A DNA stretch of 45,950 nt from Deltaproteobacteria bacterium CG11_big_fil_rev_8_21_14_0_20_42_23 (lineage in GTDB: Bacteria > UBA10199 > 2-02-FULL-44-16): contig PCXC01000007.1 of NCBI GenBank assembly GCA_002796345.1, positions 80,193-126,142 of the forward strand, written 5' to 3'. A program made the position numbers and the translations under genes. The notes beneath the pieces are model-generated. The model made no database searches. It was not told where the DNA came from and saw only the letters and a list, made by a program, of their open reading frames with translations. Shown here in pieces: positions 7,702 through 17,278 of the stretch. Every line of letters starts with the position of its first letter. The first letter of the stretch is position 1.

Positions 7702-8961
7702 ATGCTTTTTGAAAAGAAAAAACCTTGTCTTAGTTTTATATTCGCTCTTCTTTTTCTTGTGTTTGCCTCACCAAATCTGGCGGCAAAAAAGAAAATCACG
7801 CAACCCACCGAACGAGCTGTCTACCACAACAATCGCGGCATTGTTTTCCTCGATGCAAATGATCTCGATCGCGCCCTCTTCGAAATCAAAACCGCCATCG
7901 AACTTTCTCCAGATTATGTGGAAGCCTACAACAACTTAGGCATTCTTTACAAAAAGAAAGGGCTCTACCCCGAAGCGATTAAGCAATTTGAAAAAGCTAT
8001 TTCCTTGGATAAGCGCTATGCTTCTGCCTATAGCAACTTGGGCGCTGTCTATCTGGCGATAGGAAATATTGATGACGCCATTAGCACTATAAAAAAAGGG
8101 CTCAAAAAAGATAACACTCAAGCTGATGCTCATTATAATCTTGGACTTTCCTATCTTGAAAAAGCTACGGCTTCAAAAAAATCATCTTACATCGATAATG
8201 CCGAAAGCGAATTTAAACTTGCAACTCAACTCAACCCAAACTTGAGATACGTGCATGAAAAACTTGCCGATGTTTACCGCAACCTTGGAAAATATGAACT
8301 TGCTGTCATTCGTTATCGCTTAGCCTTGGATGATCAGCCAAATTCTGTTGAGCTGTGGAACAAATTGGGAAACCTTTATTTGGAAATGCAACAACCAACA
8401 AAGGCACAAAACTGTTTTCTCAAAGCACTTGAACTCAACGCAAATTCTGCTGATGGTCACATGCAACTAGGCGTCTATTATCTTGGCCAGAAAAAATATC
8501 AGGAAGCCTTGCAAGAATTTTTAAGCACCACAGCGCTTGATGCCAGCAATGATCTTGCTTGGTTCCGACTTGGATCAAGCTATTTTGCACTTGCAAGCGA
8601 AGCGAGCCAAAACAACAAACCAGATCAAGCCGAACACTTTTATTCTCAAGCCATGAAGGCGTACGAGAAAGCTGTCAAAATCAATCCCACACTAGCCGAC
8701 GCGTACTACAACATGGGCCTCGTTTTCCTTAAACAAGGAAAACTTTTGGATGCAGAAAAACAATGGAAGTTGGCGCTTGCAATTTCTCCTCAACATGCGC
8801 AAACACTTTACAACTTAGCAACGCTCTACCAAATGCAACATAACACTCAAGAAGCAGGAAGTACTTTTTGCCGGTTCTTAAAAGCTGCAGGAAAAGATTT
8901 TCAACAAGAGCAAGAGCTCGCACGAAAAGTTATTTCGGGTAATTATCAATGCCAACACTAA
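7702..8961 (+). CDS. Exported TPR-repeat protein (about ten repeats)
   Basis: 419 residues from ATG 7702 (ribosome site AAAGGA about 8 bases upstream). A further-upstream ATG lies in a repeat element. Residues 1-28 form a hydrophobic signal or anchor (SFIFALLFLVFASPNLA). The remainder is nearly all TPR, with about ten units recognisable by the W/Y-x2-LG-x2-Y pattern: NNRGIVFLDANDLDRAL, YNNLGILYKKKGLYPEAI, YSNLGAVYLAIGNIDDAI and so on. Two units carry insertions of about ten residues (ATASKKSSYID; ASEASQNNKPDQ). Such proteins act as scaffolds, often in pilus, secretion or envelope assembly. Its stop overlaps the start of the FHA gene by 13 bases, so the two are translationally coupled and probably cooperate. 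Confidence 0.85.
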   Translation: MLFEKKKPCLSFIFALLFLVFASPNLAAKKKITQPTERAVYHNNRGIVFLDANDLDRALFEIKTAIELSPDYVEAYNNLGILYKKKGLYPEAIKQFEKAISLDKRYASAYSNLGAVYLAIGNIDDAISTIKKGLKKDNTQADAHYNLGLSYLEKATASKKSSYIDNAESEFKLATQLNPNLRYVHEKLADVYRNLGKYELAVIRYRLALDDQPNSVELWNKLGNLYLEMQQPTKAQNCFLKALELNANSADGHMQLGVYYLGQKKYQEALQEFLSTTALDASNDLAWFRLGSSYFALASEASQNNKPDQAEHFYSQAMKAYEKAVKINPTLADAYYNMGLVFLKQGKLLDAEKQWKLALAISPQHAQTLYNLATLYQMQHNTQEAGSTFCRFLKAAGKDFQQEQELARKVISGNYQCQH

Positions 8962-9998
8962 TTGTCAGCGAACGCGGAAAAGAAAAAGAAGACGCTCTTC
9001 ACTTTGACAGTGACGTCATTTCTATTGGCCGTCATGACGATAATTTTATTCACCTCCCTTCTCATCGTATTTCTCGATATCACGCCGAAATCGTGAAACA
9101 AAAAAATGATCATTTCATCAGCGATCTTGGCAGTGGAAATGGCACTTTTTTAAATGGTCAACGTTTGGAAGCGAACGAACAATTTTTGCTCAAACGTGGC
9201 GATGTGATTACCATCGACACCTTCGACTTACGCTACCTTGAAGATGACAAAACAGAACCTGGACTTCAAGAAGATGAAGTCACCGAAAGTGACGTGTTAG
9301 AAGTAAAACTTCTCAAAAAAGTATTGGCAGCACTTGATAAAGAAACTGCACCTAGCCTGGAAGTGTTGAATGGAGTTGAAGAAGGCAAAAAAATGTATCT
9401 CACGGATGACATCACCTCTTTCATCGTGGGCCGTGATAGCGAAGCTGCTTTTCCCATCAATGAGCATGTTATTTCAAGACATCACGCAAAGATCAGCAAA
9501 AAATGGGGCGGCATTTCCATTCGAGATCTCGAAAGCAAAAATGGAACTTTCGTAAATAACCGCAGAGTAGTGGAAGAATTTCTTCACGATGGCGATCGCA
9601 TTGCGTTTGGAACTATTTTGGTTATGTTTCGAAATCCGCAAGAAATTAATGTGGAAAGCTTTGAGCGCATGGCTTCAAAACGAAAACCTGCGGCGATCAA
9701 TCCAAATGAAATTCCGCTCACTGAAAAAACTGCTGCGCCAGAAACTTCTTCAGCTGAAGAACATGAAATGGCGGAAGATAAAAGCAAAGAAGACGTTTCG
9801 GAACAAAGTGAACAATCGGTTTCGGAAGAAATGAAAAAGAAAAAAAGCTTCTTTAAACGCAAAATGAAAACTGCTCTCAACTACCCCACTCCTCACACAG
9901 CTCAAAAGCTCACCACTACCGAAATAAGCCTCATCGGCATCGGCAGTCTCATCCTGCTTTTGGCGCTGATCACTATTATCAATTTGTTGTTTTCGTGA
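8949..9998 (+). CDS. Double-FHA, tail-anchored membrane protein
   Basis: 349 residues. FHA domain 1 covers about 3-98 (SIGRHDD, RISRYHAEI, GSGNGTFLNG). FHA domain 2 covers about 136-230 (IVGRDSE, VISRHHAKI, ESKNGTFVNN). Both keep the Gly-Arg, Ser-x2-His and Asn-Gly residues needed for phosphothreonine binding. An acidic Ser/Glu/Lys linker (250-300) leads to one C-terminal membrane helix (about 326-348), so both FHA domains should face the cytoplasm. It is coupled to the TPR gene upstream (13-base overlap) and convergent with sctV. It likely reads threonine phosphorylation at the membrane. A PP2C phosphatase is encoded at 17279, but no kinase lies in the window. Confidence 0.92.
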   Translation: MPTLIVSERGKEKEDALHFDSDVISIGRHDDNFIHLPSHRISRYHAEIVKQKNDHFISDLGSGNGTFLNGQRLEANEQFLLKRGDVITIDTFDLRYLEDDKTEPGLQEDEVTESDVLEVKLLKKVLAALDKETAPSLEVLNGVEEGKKMYLTDDITSFIVGRDSEAAFPINEHVISRHHAKISKKWGGISIRDLESKNGTFVNNRRVVEEFLHDGDRIAFGTILVMFRNPQEINVESFERMASKRKPAAINPNEIPLTEKTAAPETSSAEEHEMAEDKSKEDVSEQSEQSVSEEMKKKKSFFKRKMKTALNYPTPHTAQKLTTTEISLIGIGSLILLLALITIINLLFS

Positions 9999-10010
9999 GG
10001 AATTGTATTT

Positions 10011-10103
10011 GTCATCCTGAGTGTAACGAAGGATCTCCTCGTTCAATTGCCAGAGGAGATTGCCACGTCTTGCTTCGCAAAACTCGCAATGACAAGGGGA
10101 TGA
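10011..10103. repeat. Intergenic palindromic repeat, hybrid of types A and B
   Basis: The left half (GTCATCCTGAGTGTAACGAA, then GGATCTCCTC) is type B. The right half (GAGGAGATTGCCACGTCTTG ... GCGAATTG-like to AATGACA) is type A read in reverse. A second GGGGATGACA follows. It lies between the convergent FHA and sctV genes. Confidence 0.8.
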
Positions 10104-10164
10104 CAAATAAATTCTGTCAGCGAATTATCTAACACATACAGCAATGACAGCAAAGTGTTGCAAT

Positions 10165-12363
10165 TTAAGCATTAGCAGCTTGAAGAATTTCTTCTGGCAA
10201 TGAGACTCTTGCAATAGGTTGAATGCGCAAGTTTTCTGAAAGCTCTTGATAGGAAAGCACTGAAAGTTGTGGAAATTCGAGTTCCACAATTTTTCGGAAA
10301 TACCTTCTAATTTCTGCTGTGGTAAGAATAACGGGAGGCCGCGCTCCAGGAGGAAATGGATGTGAGGCAATTTCTTTTCCAACTGACTCCACAATTTCTT
10401 GCGTAATCTCTGGCTCAAGCGCCAAGTAGTTTCCTTTTTCTGTTCTGCGAATGGAATTTTTTACCAAGTCTTCAATGTCCGGATCTAACAAGTACACTGC
10501 AAGCGTACTATCTGGACCAGCATATTTGTGCGTAACATAACGCTTCAATCCCGCACGCACGTGTTCAGTAAGCACCAAGGTATCACGCTCAATTTCACCC
10601 CACTGCGCAAGCGTTGCAAAAATGGTTTTTAAGTCTCGAATGGCAATGTCTTCTTGCACCAAGCGCTGTAAAATTTCGGAAAGCTGCAAAAGGGTAATCA
10701 CTTTTGGAATAAGTTCTTTCACCAAAGCTGGATGCGTTTTTTCCAATTCAGAAAGCATGGTCTGCACTTCTTGCGCGCCCAAAAATTCTGCGGCGTGCTT
10801 ACGCAACACATACGAAAGATGCAAAATGAGATACTCTGCAATATCCCACATTCTAAAACCTGCTTGCGTTGCCACATTGCGATGTTCCTCTGCAATCCAC
10901 GTTACAACAGATCCATCGATAGGATGAATCGTTTCAATGCCTTCAATGTTAAACAGCTGCAGTTGCTCAAGAGGCTCACCCACCAAAATGTGGCCCTGCA
11001 TAATTTTCCCCTTGGCCACTGGAACCTCATTGATGTTGATCATGTAAGCTTCAGCTTCCATATCAACCGTTTGCCCACGCACTTGAATACCGGGAAAATT
11101 CACACCTAACTCATAATATAAACCATGTCGCAAAAGAGGAATGAGCTCATTGATAAATCGTCCACCATCTTGGCTATCATCCACAAAAGGAATAAGAGCA
11201 GAACCCACTTCAAGCGAAATGGGGCTTGGCATAATAAACGGCAGCACATCGCCATGTTTTTTGATGGCTTTTTTCACGGCTTCTTCTCGTGGTTGCTCTG
11301 CAATTTCCTGCACCGCTTTTTCTTTTGACCTCATCATAAAAAATGCAGTGCCCCCAACCAGCAAACTCATAAGAGCAAAAGGAATTTTAGGAAGACCAGG
11401 AACAACCGCCATTATTCCCAACATAATAGAAGCAATAATCATTGCTTTTGGATAAGCCGTAATTTGTGTAATGATATCTCTTCCAAGATTACTATTTTCT
11501 TCTTCAGACGTAACACGTGTCACAATAATACCAGATGAAACTGAAATAATAAGCGCTGGAATTTGCTGCACCAAACCGTCCCCAATGGTGAGCAAAGAAT
11601 ACACTTCAATAGCCTCAACAAATGGCATTCCTCGCTGAGCCACACCAATAATGAATCCGCCGATAACGTTGACGAGAGTAATAATCATACCGGCAATGGC
11701 ATCACCCTTCACAAACTTCATGGCTCCGTCCATGGCTCCATACAGTTGACTCTCGCGTTGCAACTTCGAACGACGTTCCATCGCTTGTTCCATGGTGACA
11801 ATGCCTGCACGAAGATCAGCATCGATCGACATTTGTTTTCCCGGCAAGGCATCCAACGTAAACCTGGCTCCCACTTCAGAAACACGCTCGGCACCCTTTG
11901 CAATAACGATGAAGTTTACAAGGGTTACAATGAGAAAAAGAATTCCACCCACCACATAATTTCCCTGAACTACAAACGAACCAAACGCTCGCACCACTTC
12001 ACCCGCATCAGCTTGAGAAAGGATAAGACGCGTTGTTGAAATATTCAGCGACAGGCGAAACAAAGTACTCAGCAAAAGAATGGTTGGAAATGAAGCAATT
12101 TTTAAAGCATCAGAAATATAAAGAGATGAAAGAAGAACTACCACACCAATGGTAATCTGAATCGTGAGCAAAATATCCACGATTGATGTTGGCAGAGGAA
12201 TCACCATCATCGCCATCACCATGACAACAAGCACCGCAATGAGCACGTCGCTGTACTTTGAAATCATAGTATTGATGTTGAGAAAGGGAATACCGGATGG
12301 TGAGCTACCACTATCGTTTGCTGAGTTCATGGCCATATGATTAAGTGATCCTTTTGATATCAT
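10165..12363 (-). CDS. sctV: Type III secretion export-gate protein SctV (FHIPEP family)
   Basis: 732 residues. The N-terminal half has 7-8 membrane helices. The FHIPEP-family cytoplasmic loop reads GAERVSEVGARFTLDALPGK, then MSIDADLRAG, then a further signature QLYGAMDGAMKFVKGDAIAG. The C-terminal half is the cytoplasmic ring domain that receives substrates. The forms QLYGAMDGAMKFVKGDAIAG and GDGLVQQIPALIISVSSGII are closer to injectisome SctV than to flagellar FlhA; this is judgement from motifs, not a tree. No other type III gene lies in the window, so it is either an outlier of a scattered system or a relic. The frame is intact. The flanking FHA, TPR and PEGA genes may belong to the same machine (inference). 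The start could also be the ATG a few codons in (MAMNSAND). Confidence 0.85.
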   Translation of the reverse strand: MISKGSLNHMAMNSANDSGSSPSGIPFLNINTMISKYSDVLIAVLVVMVMAMMVIPLPTSIVDILLTIQITIGVVVLLSSLYISDALKIASFPTILLLSTLFRLSLNISTTRLILSQADAGEVVRAFGSFVVQGNYVVGGILFLIVTLVNFIVIAKGAERVSEVGARFTLDALPGKQMSIDADLRAGIVTMEQAMERRSKLQRESQLYGAMDGAMKFVKGDAIAGMIITLVNVIGGFIIGVAQRGMPFVEAIEVYSLLTIGDGLVQQIPALIISVSSGIIVTRVTSEEENSNLGRDIITQITAYPKAMIIASIMLGIMAVVPGLPKIPFALMSLLVGGTAFFMMRSKEKAVQEIAEQPREEAVKKAIKKHGDVLPFIMPSPISLEVGSALIPFVDDSQDGGRFINELIPLLRHGLYYELGVNFPGIQVRGQTVDMEAEAYMININEVPVAKGKIMQGHILVGEPLEQLQLFNIEGIETIHPIDGSVVTWIAEEHRNVATQAGFRMWDIAEYLILHLSYVLRKHAAEFLGAQEVQTMLSELEKTHPALVKELIPKVITLLQLSEILQRLVQEDIAIRDLKTIFATLAQWGEIERDTLVLTEHVRAGLKRYVTHKYAGPDSTLAVYLLDPDIEDLVKNSIRRTEKGNYLALEPEITQEIVESVGKEIASHPFPPGARPPVILTTAEIRRYFRKIVELEFPQLSVLSYQELSENLRIQPIARVSLPEEILQAANA

Positions 12364-12452
12364 TAATCTTTAGTGCAAGCAGTATACCAGACTCTAGAAC
12401 AGAAAAAAAGAAACAAGAACAAAGGTGGTACATGAGAATGACTTTCAAGCTT

Positions 12453-12520
12453 GTCATCCTGAACGAAGTGAAGGATCTCCTTGAAATCATTTAGATTCTT
12501 CGCATGCGCTCAGAATGACA
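12453..12520. repeat. Intergenic palindromic repeat, type B short form
   Basis: GTCATCCTGAACGAAGTGAA starts at 12453 and an inverted CTCAGAATGAC ends at 12520. The centre reads AAGGATCTCCTTGAAATC. It is a diverged member of the same family as at 10011 and 43599, between sctV and secA. Confidence 0.7.
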
Positions 12521-12542
12521 GCATGTTAACAGTCCACACGCC

Positions 12543-15221
12543 CTAGGCCCCGCAGCATTTTTTGTATTTCTTCCCCGAGCCACAAGGACAGGGGTCATTT
12601 CGCCCCACTTTTTCCTCGTCGCGCTTTACCGTCTCTGCCCGCATATCGTGATCTCCACTCGCTTCCCGCGGAGCTTTGGCTTGTAAAGCTGAAGCTGCAA
12701 GGGCATGTTTTACCTGAAGCGCGGAACGTTTTGCAGTTTCTTCTTTTGCCCGGTCAACACTCTCTTCGCTGGTCACACGAACGCGGAAAAGTTTTTCCAC
12801 CACATCATTCACAAAGCTGTTCATCATACGATGAAAAAGCATGAAGCCTTCTTTTTTGTACTCAAGCAACGGATCTTTTTGAGCGTAACCGCGCAATCCA
12901 ATCCCCTCTTTCAGATGATCCATTTGCAGCAAGTGTTCTTTCCACAAGGTATCCAAAGTCTGCAACGTGATAATTCGCTCCACCTGTCGCATGATGTGCG
13001 GAGTGTTTTCGGCTTCACGTTCGTTGTAATATCCCACTACCTTTTCGAACATCTTTTGGCCAAGCTCTTCTTGGCTCAAGCTTTTGTCGCTTTCACTCAA
13101 AATGGGAGTGGGCAAATCGAAACGCGCCTGCATTCTTTCTTCAAAAATGCTGGCGTCATATTCATGACTTATTTTTTCTGGAATACATTCTTCTACAATT
13201 TCGGTAAGCGCTTGATCTATCATATCAAGCACCATTTCTTTATTATCTTCTTGGGTCAACACTTCGCGGCGTCTTCCATAAACTGTAGTACGCTGCTGAT
13301 TCATCACATCATCAAATTCGAGAAGGTTTTTTCGAATTTGAAAATTGTGGCCTTCCACTTTTTGCTGTGCATTTTCAATAGCACGTGAAAGCCATGGATG
13401 TTGAATTTCATCTTCTTCACCCATTCCAAAACGTTCCATTAAACCGGAAATACGATCGCCTCCAAAAATGCGAAGCAAATCATCATCAAGCGAAAGGTAA
13501 AACTGAGAACGACCAGGATCACCCTGCCGGCCAGACCGTCCACGAAGCTGATTGTCGATACGCCTGCTTTCGTGACGCTCGGTACCCAAAATACAAAGGC
13601 CGCCAGCAGCAAGCACTTCTTCTTTTTCTTTTGCGCACAAGGCTTTGCACTCTGCCAAGACCTTTGTATACTCCTCAGGATTTTCTTCGGGATTTACTTT
13701 TGATTTTGCCAAGAACTCTGGATTACCGCCCAAAACAATATCAGTTCCGCGACCAGCCATGTTCGTGGAAATAGTGACAGCATCTTTTCTTCCGGCTTGC
13801 GCTACAATTTCGGCTTCACGTTCGTGCTGTTTTGCATTGAGCACGTGATGCTTCACTCCAAACTGATTCAAAAATTTACCGAGTCGTTCAGATTTTTCAA
13901 TTGAAGTGGTTCCCACCAAAACGGGTTGATGTTTTTTATTGAGCTCGCGAATTTCTTCAACCACGGCACGAAACTTTGCGTTTTCAGTTTTGTAAATTTT
14001 GTCCGCCATGTCTTCGCGACAAAGAGGTTTGTTTGTGGGAATAACGCGAACATCAAGATTGTAAATCTTGGCAAACTCCGGTGCTTCAGTATCTGCCGTT
14101 CCTGTCATCCCAGAAAGTTTTTCATACATTCTAAAAAAGTTTTGAAAGGTAACCGTAGCAAGGGTTTGATTTTCGTTTTCAATGTTCACATGCTCTTTTG
14201 CTTCGACTGCTTGGTGTAAGCCATCGCCCCATCTTCTTCCGGGCATAAGCCTTCCGGTGAACTCATCTACGATAACAATTTTTCCGTCTTTAATAACGTA
14301 ATCGACATCAAGCTTGTACATCACATGCGCGCGCAAAGCTTGATTCACATGGTGGAGAATTCCGATGTTGATGGGATCGTATAAGTTTTCGAGGGAAAGA
14401 AGTTTTTCTACTTCAGCACAACCTTCATCGGTGAGCATAACTGACTTTGCTTTTTCATCGATAGTATAATGCTTTTCAACTTTGAGATGAGGAACAATTA
14501 CATCTACTTTTCGATAGAGATCTGTTGATTGCTCGGCCTGACCAGAAATAATCAGCGGAGTGCGCGATTCATCAATGAGAATAGAATCCACTTCATCCAC
14601 GATGCAAAAGTAGAGAGGCCGTTGCACAAACTGAGCTGCATCAAACTTCATGTTGTCACGCAGATAGTCGAAACCAAATTCATTATTGGTTCCGTACGTA
14701 ATATCAGAACCATAAGCTGCTTGGCGTTCGGCATCGTTGATACCATGCTTCACCACTCCAACCGTCATGCCCAAAAACGCGTACAGCTTTCCCATCCACT
14801 CGGCATCTCTTGTTGCCAAATAATCGTTCACCGTAACTACGTGAACCCCTTTACCCGCGAGAGCATTGAGGTAAGCAGGCAAAGTGGCAACCAGCGTTTT
14901 TCCTTCGCCTGTTTTCATTTCGGCAATGTTTCCTTCATGCAACACAATACCACCAATGAGCTGAACATCGAAATGACGCATACCCAAGACGCGAATGCTA
15001 GCTTCACGCACAACGGCAAATGCTTCTGGCAAAAGATCGTCAAGCGCTTCGCCATTCACAAGACGCGCTCGAAACTGGGCGGTTTTTGCTTGAAGCTCTT
15101 TGTCGCTCAATGGCTTTAAGGCAGCTTCGTGCGAGTTGATCTGATCGATAAGCGGACTCATCGCCTTCATGACGCGCTCATTTTTGGTTCCAAATATTTT
15201 TTTCAACGCCTGCGAAAACAT
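12543..15221 (-). CDS. secA: Preprotein translocase ATPase SecA
   Basis: Full-length 892-residue SecA, the motor that pushes unfolded preproteins through SecYEG. Visible parts are the Walker A region [20 protein letters not shown] and the DEAD-type motif [17 protein letters not shown]. The helicase motifs [15 protein letters not shown] and [20 protein letters not shown] also match. The C-terminal zinc-binding SecB/phospholipid-interaction tail is [14 protein letters not shown]. The ribosome site GAGG is 7 bases from the ATG at 15221. The M23 peptidase gene lies directly upstream on the same strand (87-base gap), a pairing seen in several Proteobacteria. Nothing odd in length or motifs. Confidence 0.98.
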   Translation of the reverse strand: MFSQALKKIFGTKNERVMKAMSPLIDQINSHEAALKPLSDKELQAKTAQFRARLVNGEALDDLLPEAFAVVREASIRVLGMRHFDVQLIGGIVLHEGNIAEMKTGEGKTLVATLPAYLNALAGKGVHVVTVNDYLATRDAEWMGKLYAFLGMTVGVVKHGINDAERQAAYGSDITYGTNNEFGFDYLRDNMKFDAAQFVQRPLYFCIVDEVDSILIDESRTPLIISGQAEQSTDLYRKVDVIVPHLKVEKHYTIDEKAKSVMLTDEGCAEVEKLLSLENLYDPINIGILHHVNQALRAHVMYKLDVDYVIKDGKIVIVDEFTGRLMPGRRWGDGLHQAVEAKEHVNIENENQTLATVTFQNFFRMYEKLSGMTGTADTEAPEFAKIYNLDVRVIPTNKPLCREDMADKIYKTENAKFRAVVEEIRELNKKHQPVLVGTTSIEKSERLGKFLNQFGVKHHVLNAKQHEREAEIVAQAGRKDAVTISTNMAGRGTDIVLGGNPEFLAKSKVNPEENPEEYTKVLAECKALCAKEKEEVLAAGGLCILGTERHESRRIDNQLRGRSGRQGDPGRSQFYLSLDDDLLRIFGGDRISGLMERFGMGEEDEIQHPWLSRAIENAQQKVEGHNFQIRKNLLEFDDVMNQQRTTVYGRRREVLTQEDNKEMVLDMIDQALTEIVEECIPEKISHEYDASIFEERMQARFDLPTPILSESDKSLSQEELGQKMFEKVVGYYNEREAENTPHIMRQVERIITLQTLDTLWKEHLLQMDHLKEGIGLRGYAQKDPLLEYKKEGFMLFHRMMNSFVNDVVEKLFRVRVTSEESVDRAKEETAKRSALQVKHALAASALQAKAPREASGDHDMRAETVKRDEEKVGRNDPCPCGSGKKYKKCCGA

Positions 15222-15308
15222 AAAAATACCTCATCTCTACTTGCTTCTCAAAGGAGGAAGGCTACCGACTTATCGTTTTTTGGTGGTGATGAAAAGGTAA
15301 AATTTCTT

Positions 15309-16259
15309 TTAGATTTTTTCTGCAATGTAAAGCATTGGGTCTACCGGAACACCATCAACGTGAATTTCATAATGCAAGTGTGGCCCCGTGCTACGGCCCG
15401 TATTTCCCATACTTGCCATGACCATACCACGTTTAATTGTATCGCCTTCTTTCAAAAAAATGTGCGAACAATGGCCATACAAAGTGCTAATACCTGAACC
15501 ATGATCGACAATAAGGGTGTGACCATAACCACTTTTGTATCCCGCAAAACTCACGACACCATTTCCAGGCGCAATAATAGACGTGCCTCGTGGACCAGCA
15601 ATATCAACACCTTCATGCCATCTGGAATGATTTGACCACCCTCTTCGATCGCCAAACTCGGAAGTAATCCAACCACGAGTTGGCCAAAGGGTTGGCAAAG
15701 ATTTCCAAGGAAGAAGTTTGTCATTTCTTTCTGACAAAACAAAATGAACATTCTGTTCGAGCTTATTTACGTTGCTTTCCAGGGAGCTAATGTTTTCAGA
15801 AACACTATCAATGTCTAAAAGAGAAAATGAAGATTCCCACTGATTAGCCTTTTCAAGAACGGCACTTTGCTGAGTGGAGCGCTGAAAAAAGCTAAGATCG
15901 TGGCTATCGATGGGGCCTGTTCCTTGCTTGGTAAGCTCATGCTCTTTCAAAAGACTTTCAAGCTTTCCGGTAAAACGTTTTGCTCGCCCCAAGGAACTTG
16001 CCAAGGTGGCAACACGGCGCTGAAGCTCGGCCTTTTCAAGTTGAAAATGGGTTGCTTCTTGGTTCTGAAGTTTAGCCTGCTGGTAGAGACGTTGGTAGGA
16101 AAAAGTTTGGAACACAAAGTAAACAAAAAGCGACGAAAAAAACACCCCAAGCACCGCAACAGAAAAAATATGCTTAGCTTTGAGTTCGAAACGTTTTACA
16201 TTGGCGCTTTCTTTCGAAAGACAAAGAATGCTGTATTGCTTTAGTTTTATTTTTTTCAT
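15309..16259 (-). CDS. Membrane-anchored M23 (LytM) peptidase with coiled coil
   Basis: 316 residues. An N-terminal membrane helix lies at about 31-53 (IFSVAVLGVFFSSLFVYFVF). A coiled coil spans about 55-175 (QNQEATHFQLEKAELQRRVA and on). A LytM/M23 zinc endopeptidase domain covers about 195-316. The metal ligands and active histidines are present: HEGVDIAG, LIVDHGSG, LYGHCSHIF and GPHLHYEIHVDG. An active, non-degenerate enzyme that cuts peptidoglycan cross-bridges in the periplasm is therefore expected. The arrangement resembles MepM/NlpD-type or sporulation-type M23 proteins tied to cell division. It is transcribed with secA. A small CATCTC/GAGATG inverted repeat sits in its leader at 16269-16286. 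Confidence 0.92.
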   Translation of the reverse strand: MKKIKLKQYSILCLSKESANVKRFELKAKHIFSVAVLGVFFSSLFVYFVFQTFSYQRLYQQAKLQNQEATHFQLEKAELQRRVATLASSLGRAKRFTGKLESLLKEHELTKQGTGPIDSHDLSFFQRSTQQSAVLEKANQWESSFSLLDIDSVSENISSLESNVNKLEQNVHFVLSERNDKLLPWKSLPTLWPTRGWITSEFGDRRGWSNHSRWHEGVDIAGPRGTSIIAPGNGVVSFAGYKSGYGHTLIVDHGSGISTLYGHCSHIFLKEGDTIKRGMVMASMGNTGRSTGPHLHYEIHVDGVPVDPMLYIAEKI

Positions 16260-16458
16260 GTTTCAATTCATCTCCTAAAAGAGATGAGCGAGTCATCCTA
16301 ACGTGGTTTGAAATTCAAGTGACTCGTGTCTATCAACTCACCCTTCCAGTGTCAAGAAAAGTGAAAGCTTATTCTCTCAGAAATGAGCTGAAAAAGAGCA
16401 GTCTAAGAGATTGAATTTAAAAGATGTTTTTTATTTTATGATCCTTTGGACAATTTGC

Positions 16459-16550
16459 TGTCATTGCGAGTTTTGTGAAACAAAACGTGGCAATCTCCTC
16501 TGGCAATTGAAAATCGAGATCACCACGTCGCTATGCTCCTCGTGATGACA
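16459..16550. repeat. Intergenic palindromic repeat, type A
   Basis: TGTCATTGCGAGTTTTGTGA at the left and CGCTATGCTCCTCGTGATGACA-type right end, with GGCAATCTCCTC and GAGATCACCACG arms. The stretch 16260-16616 holds only this repeat and the leader of the M23 gene. An in-frame ATG at 16533 lies in the repeat and is not the nitroreductase start. Confidence 0.85.
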
Positions 16551-16616
16551 AAAAAGATGACAAAAAAAACTGAACACCGTAATAGATTGCTCTTTTTTAA
16601 CCGGGAGAAAAGGATA

Positions 16617-17267
16617 ATGGAAAACTCACTTCAAAAGACCATACTCGAACAACTTCAATGGCGATATGCGACAAAAAAATTTGATGCCCATAAAAAAATC
16701 TCTGAAGCTAATTGGCATGTTCTGGAAGAAAGTTTACATCTTTGTCCTTCTTCGTATGGATTACAGCCTTGGAAGTTTTTAGTCGTTGAATCCGTTGAAC
16801 TTCGGAAAAAACTTACGCCCGCTTCATGGAATCAAACGCAAGTTGAAGACTGCTCGCATTTTGTTGTGCTAACAGCTCTCACGTCATTAACAAAAGAATA
16901 TGTGGAGAACTACATCAAGCGCATCTCAAATGTGCGTGGAACTGAAAAAGAAAAGCTGCAAGCTTATCAAACAAGAATCGAAAACAGCCTCATTAATGCG
17001 TCTCATCATGAAGCCATTCGAGAATGGGCTTCGCGACAAACCTATATTGCAATGGGATTTTTCTTGAACACGGCTGCATTACTCAACATTGATACTTGTC
17101 CTATGGAAGGTATTATTCAAGAACAGTATGATGAGATTTTAAATCTTAAAAACAGCGGATACTCAAGCGTAGCAGCTATTGCAGCTGGATACCGAGATGA
17201 AAGTGACGCACTACAACACGCCAAAAAAGTTCGCTTCGAGAAAGACGATATTATGGTGAAAGTATAG
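16617..17267 (+). CDS. Nitroreductase-family NAD(P)H oxidoreductase
   Basis: 216 residues from ATG 16617 (GGGAG and AAAGGA upstream). It is an FMN-dependent nitroreductase fold. RYATKKFDAHKKIS near the N-terminus carries the basic FMN-phosphate contacts. SSYGLQPWKFLVVES is the family signature. NQTQVEDCSHFVVL and QTYIAMGFFLNTAALLNIDT complete the NfsB-like pattern, with the usual ligand turn near PMEGI. It probably reduces nitro compounds, quinones or flavins with NAD(P)H in the cytoplasm. It converges on the PP2C gene with 11 bases between them. The true substrate cannot be read from sequence. Confidence 0.9.
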   Translation: MENSLQKTILEQLQWRYATKKFDAHKKISEANWHVLEESLHLCPSSYGLQPWKFLVVESVELRKKLTPASWNQTQVEDCSHFVVLTALTSLTKEYVENYIKRISNVRGTEKEKLQAYQTRIENSLINASHHEAIREWASRQTYIAMGFFLNTAALLNIDTCPMEGIIQEQYDEILNLKNSGYSSVAAIAAGYRDESDALQHAKKVRFEKDDIMVKV

Positions 17268-17278
17268 AAGAGGATCGT

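Noticed and set aside
10165-12363. FlhA (flagellar) instead of SctV
   Set aside because: The motifs QLYGAMDGAMKFVKGDAIAG and QQIPALIISVSSGIIVTRV match injectisome proteins better, and no flagellar genes are nearby; not tested by a tree.
16533-16616. 28-codon extension of the nitroreductase
   Set aside because: It starts inside a repeat element (CTCCTCGTGATGACA) and gives non-family sequence; ATG 16617 follows GGGAGAAAAGG.
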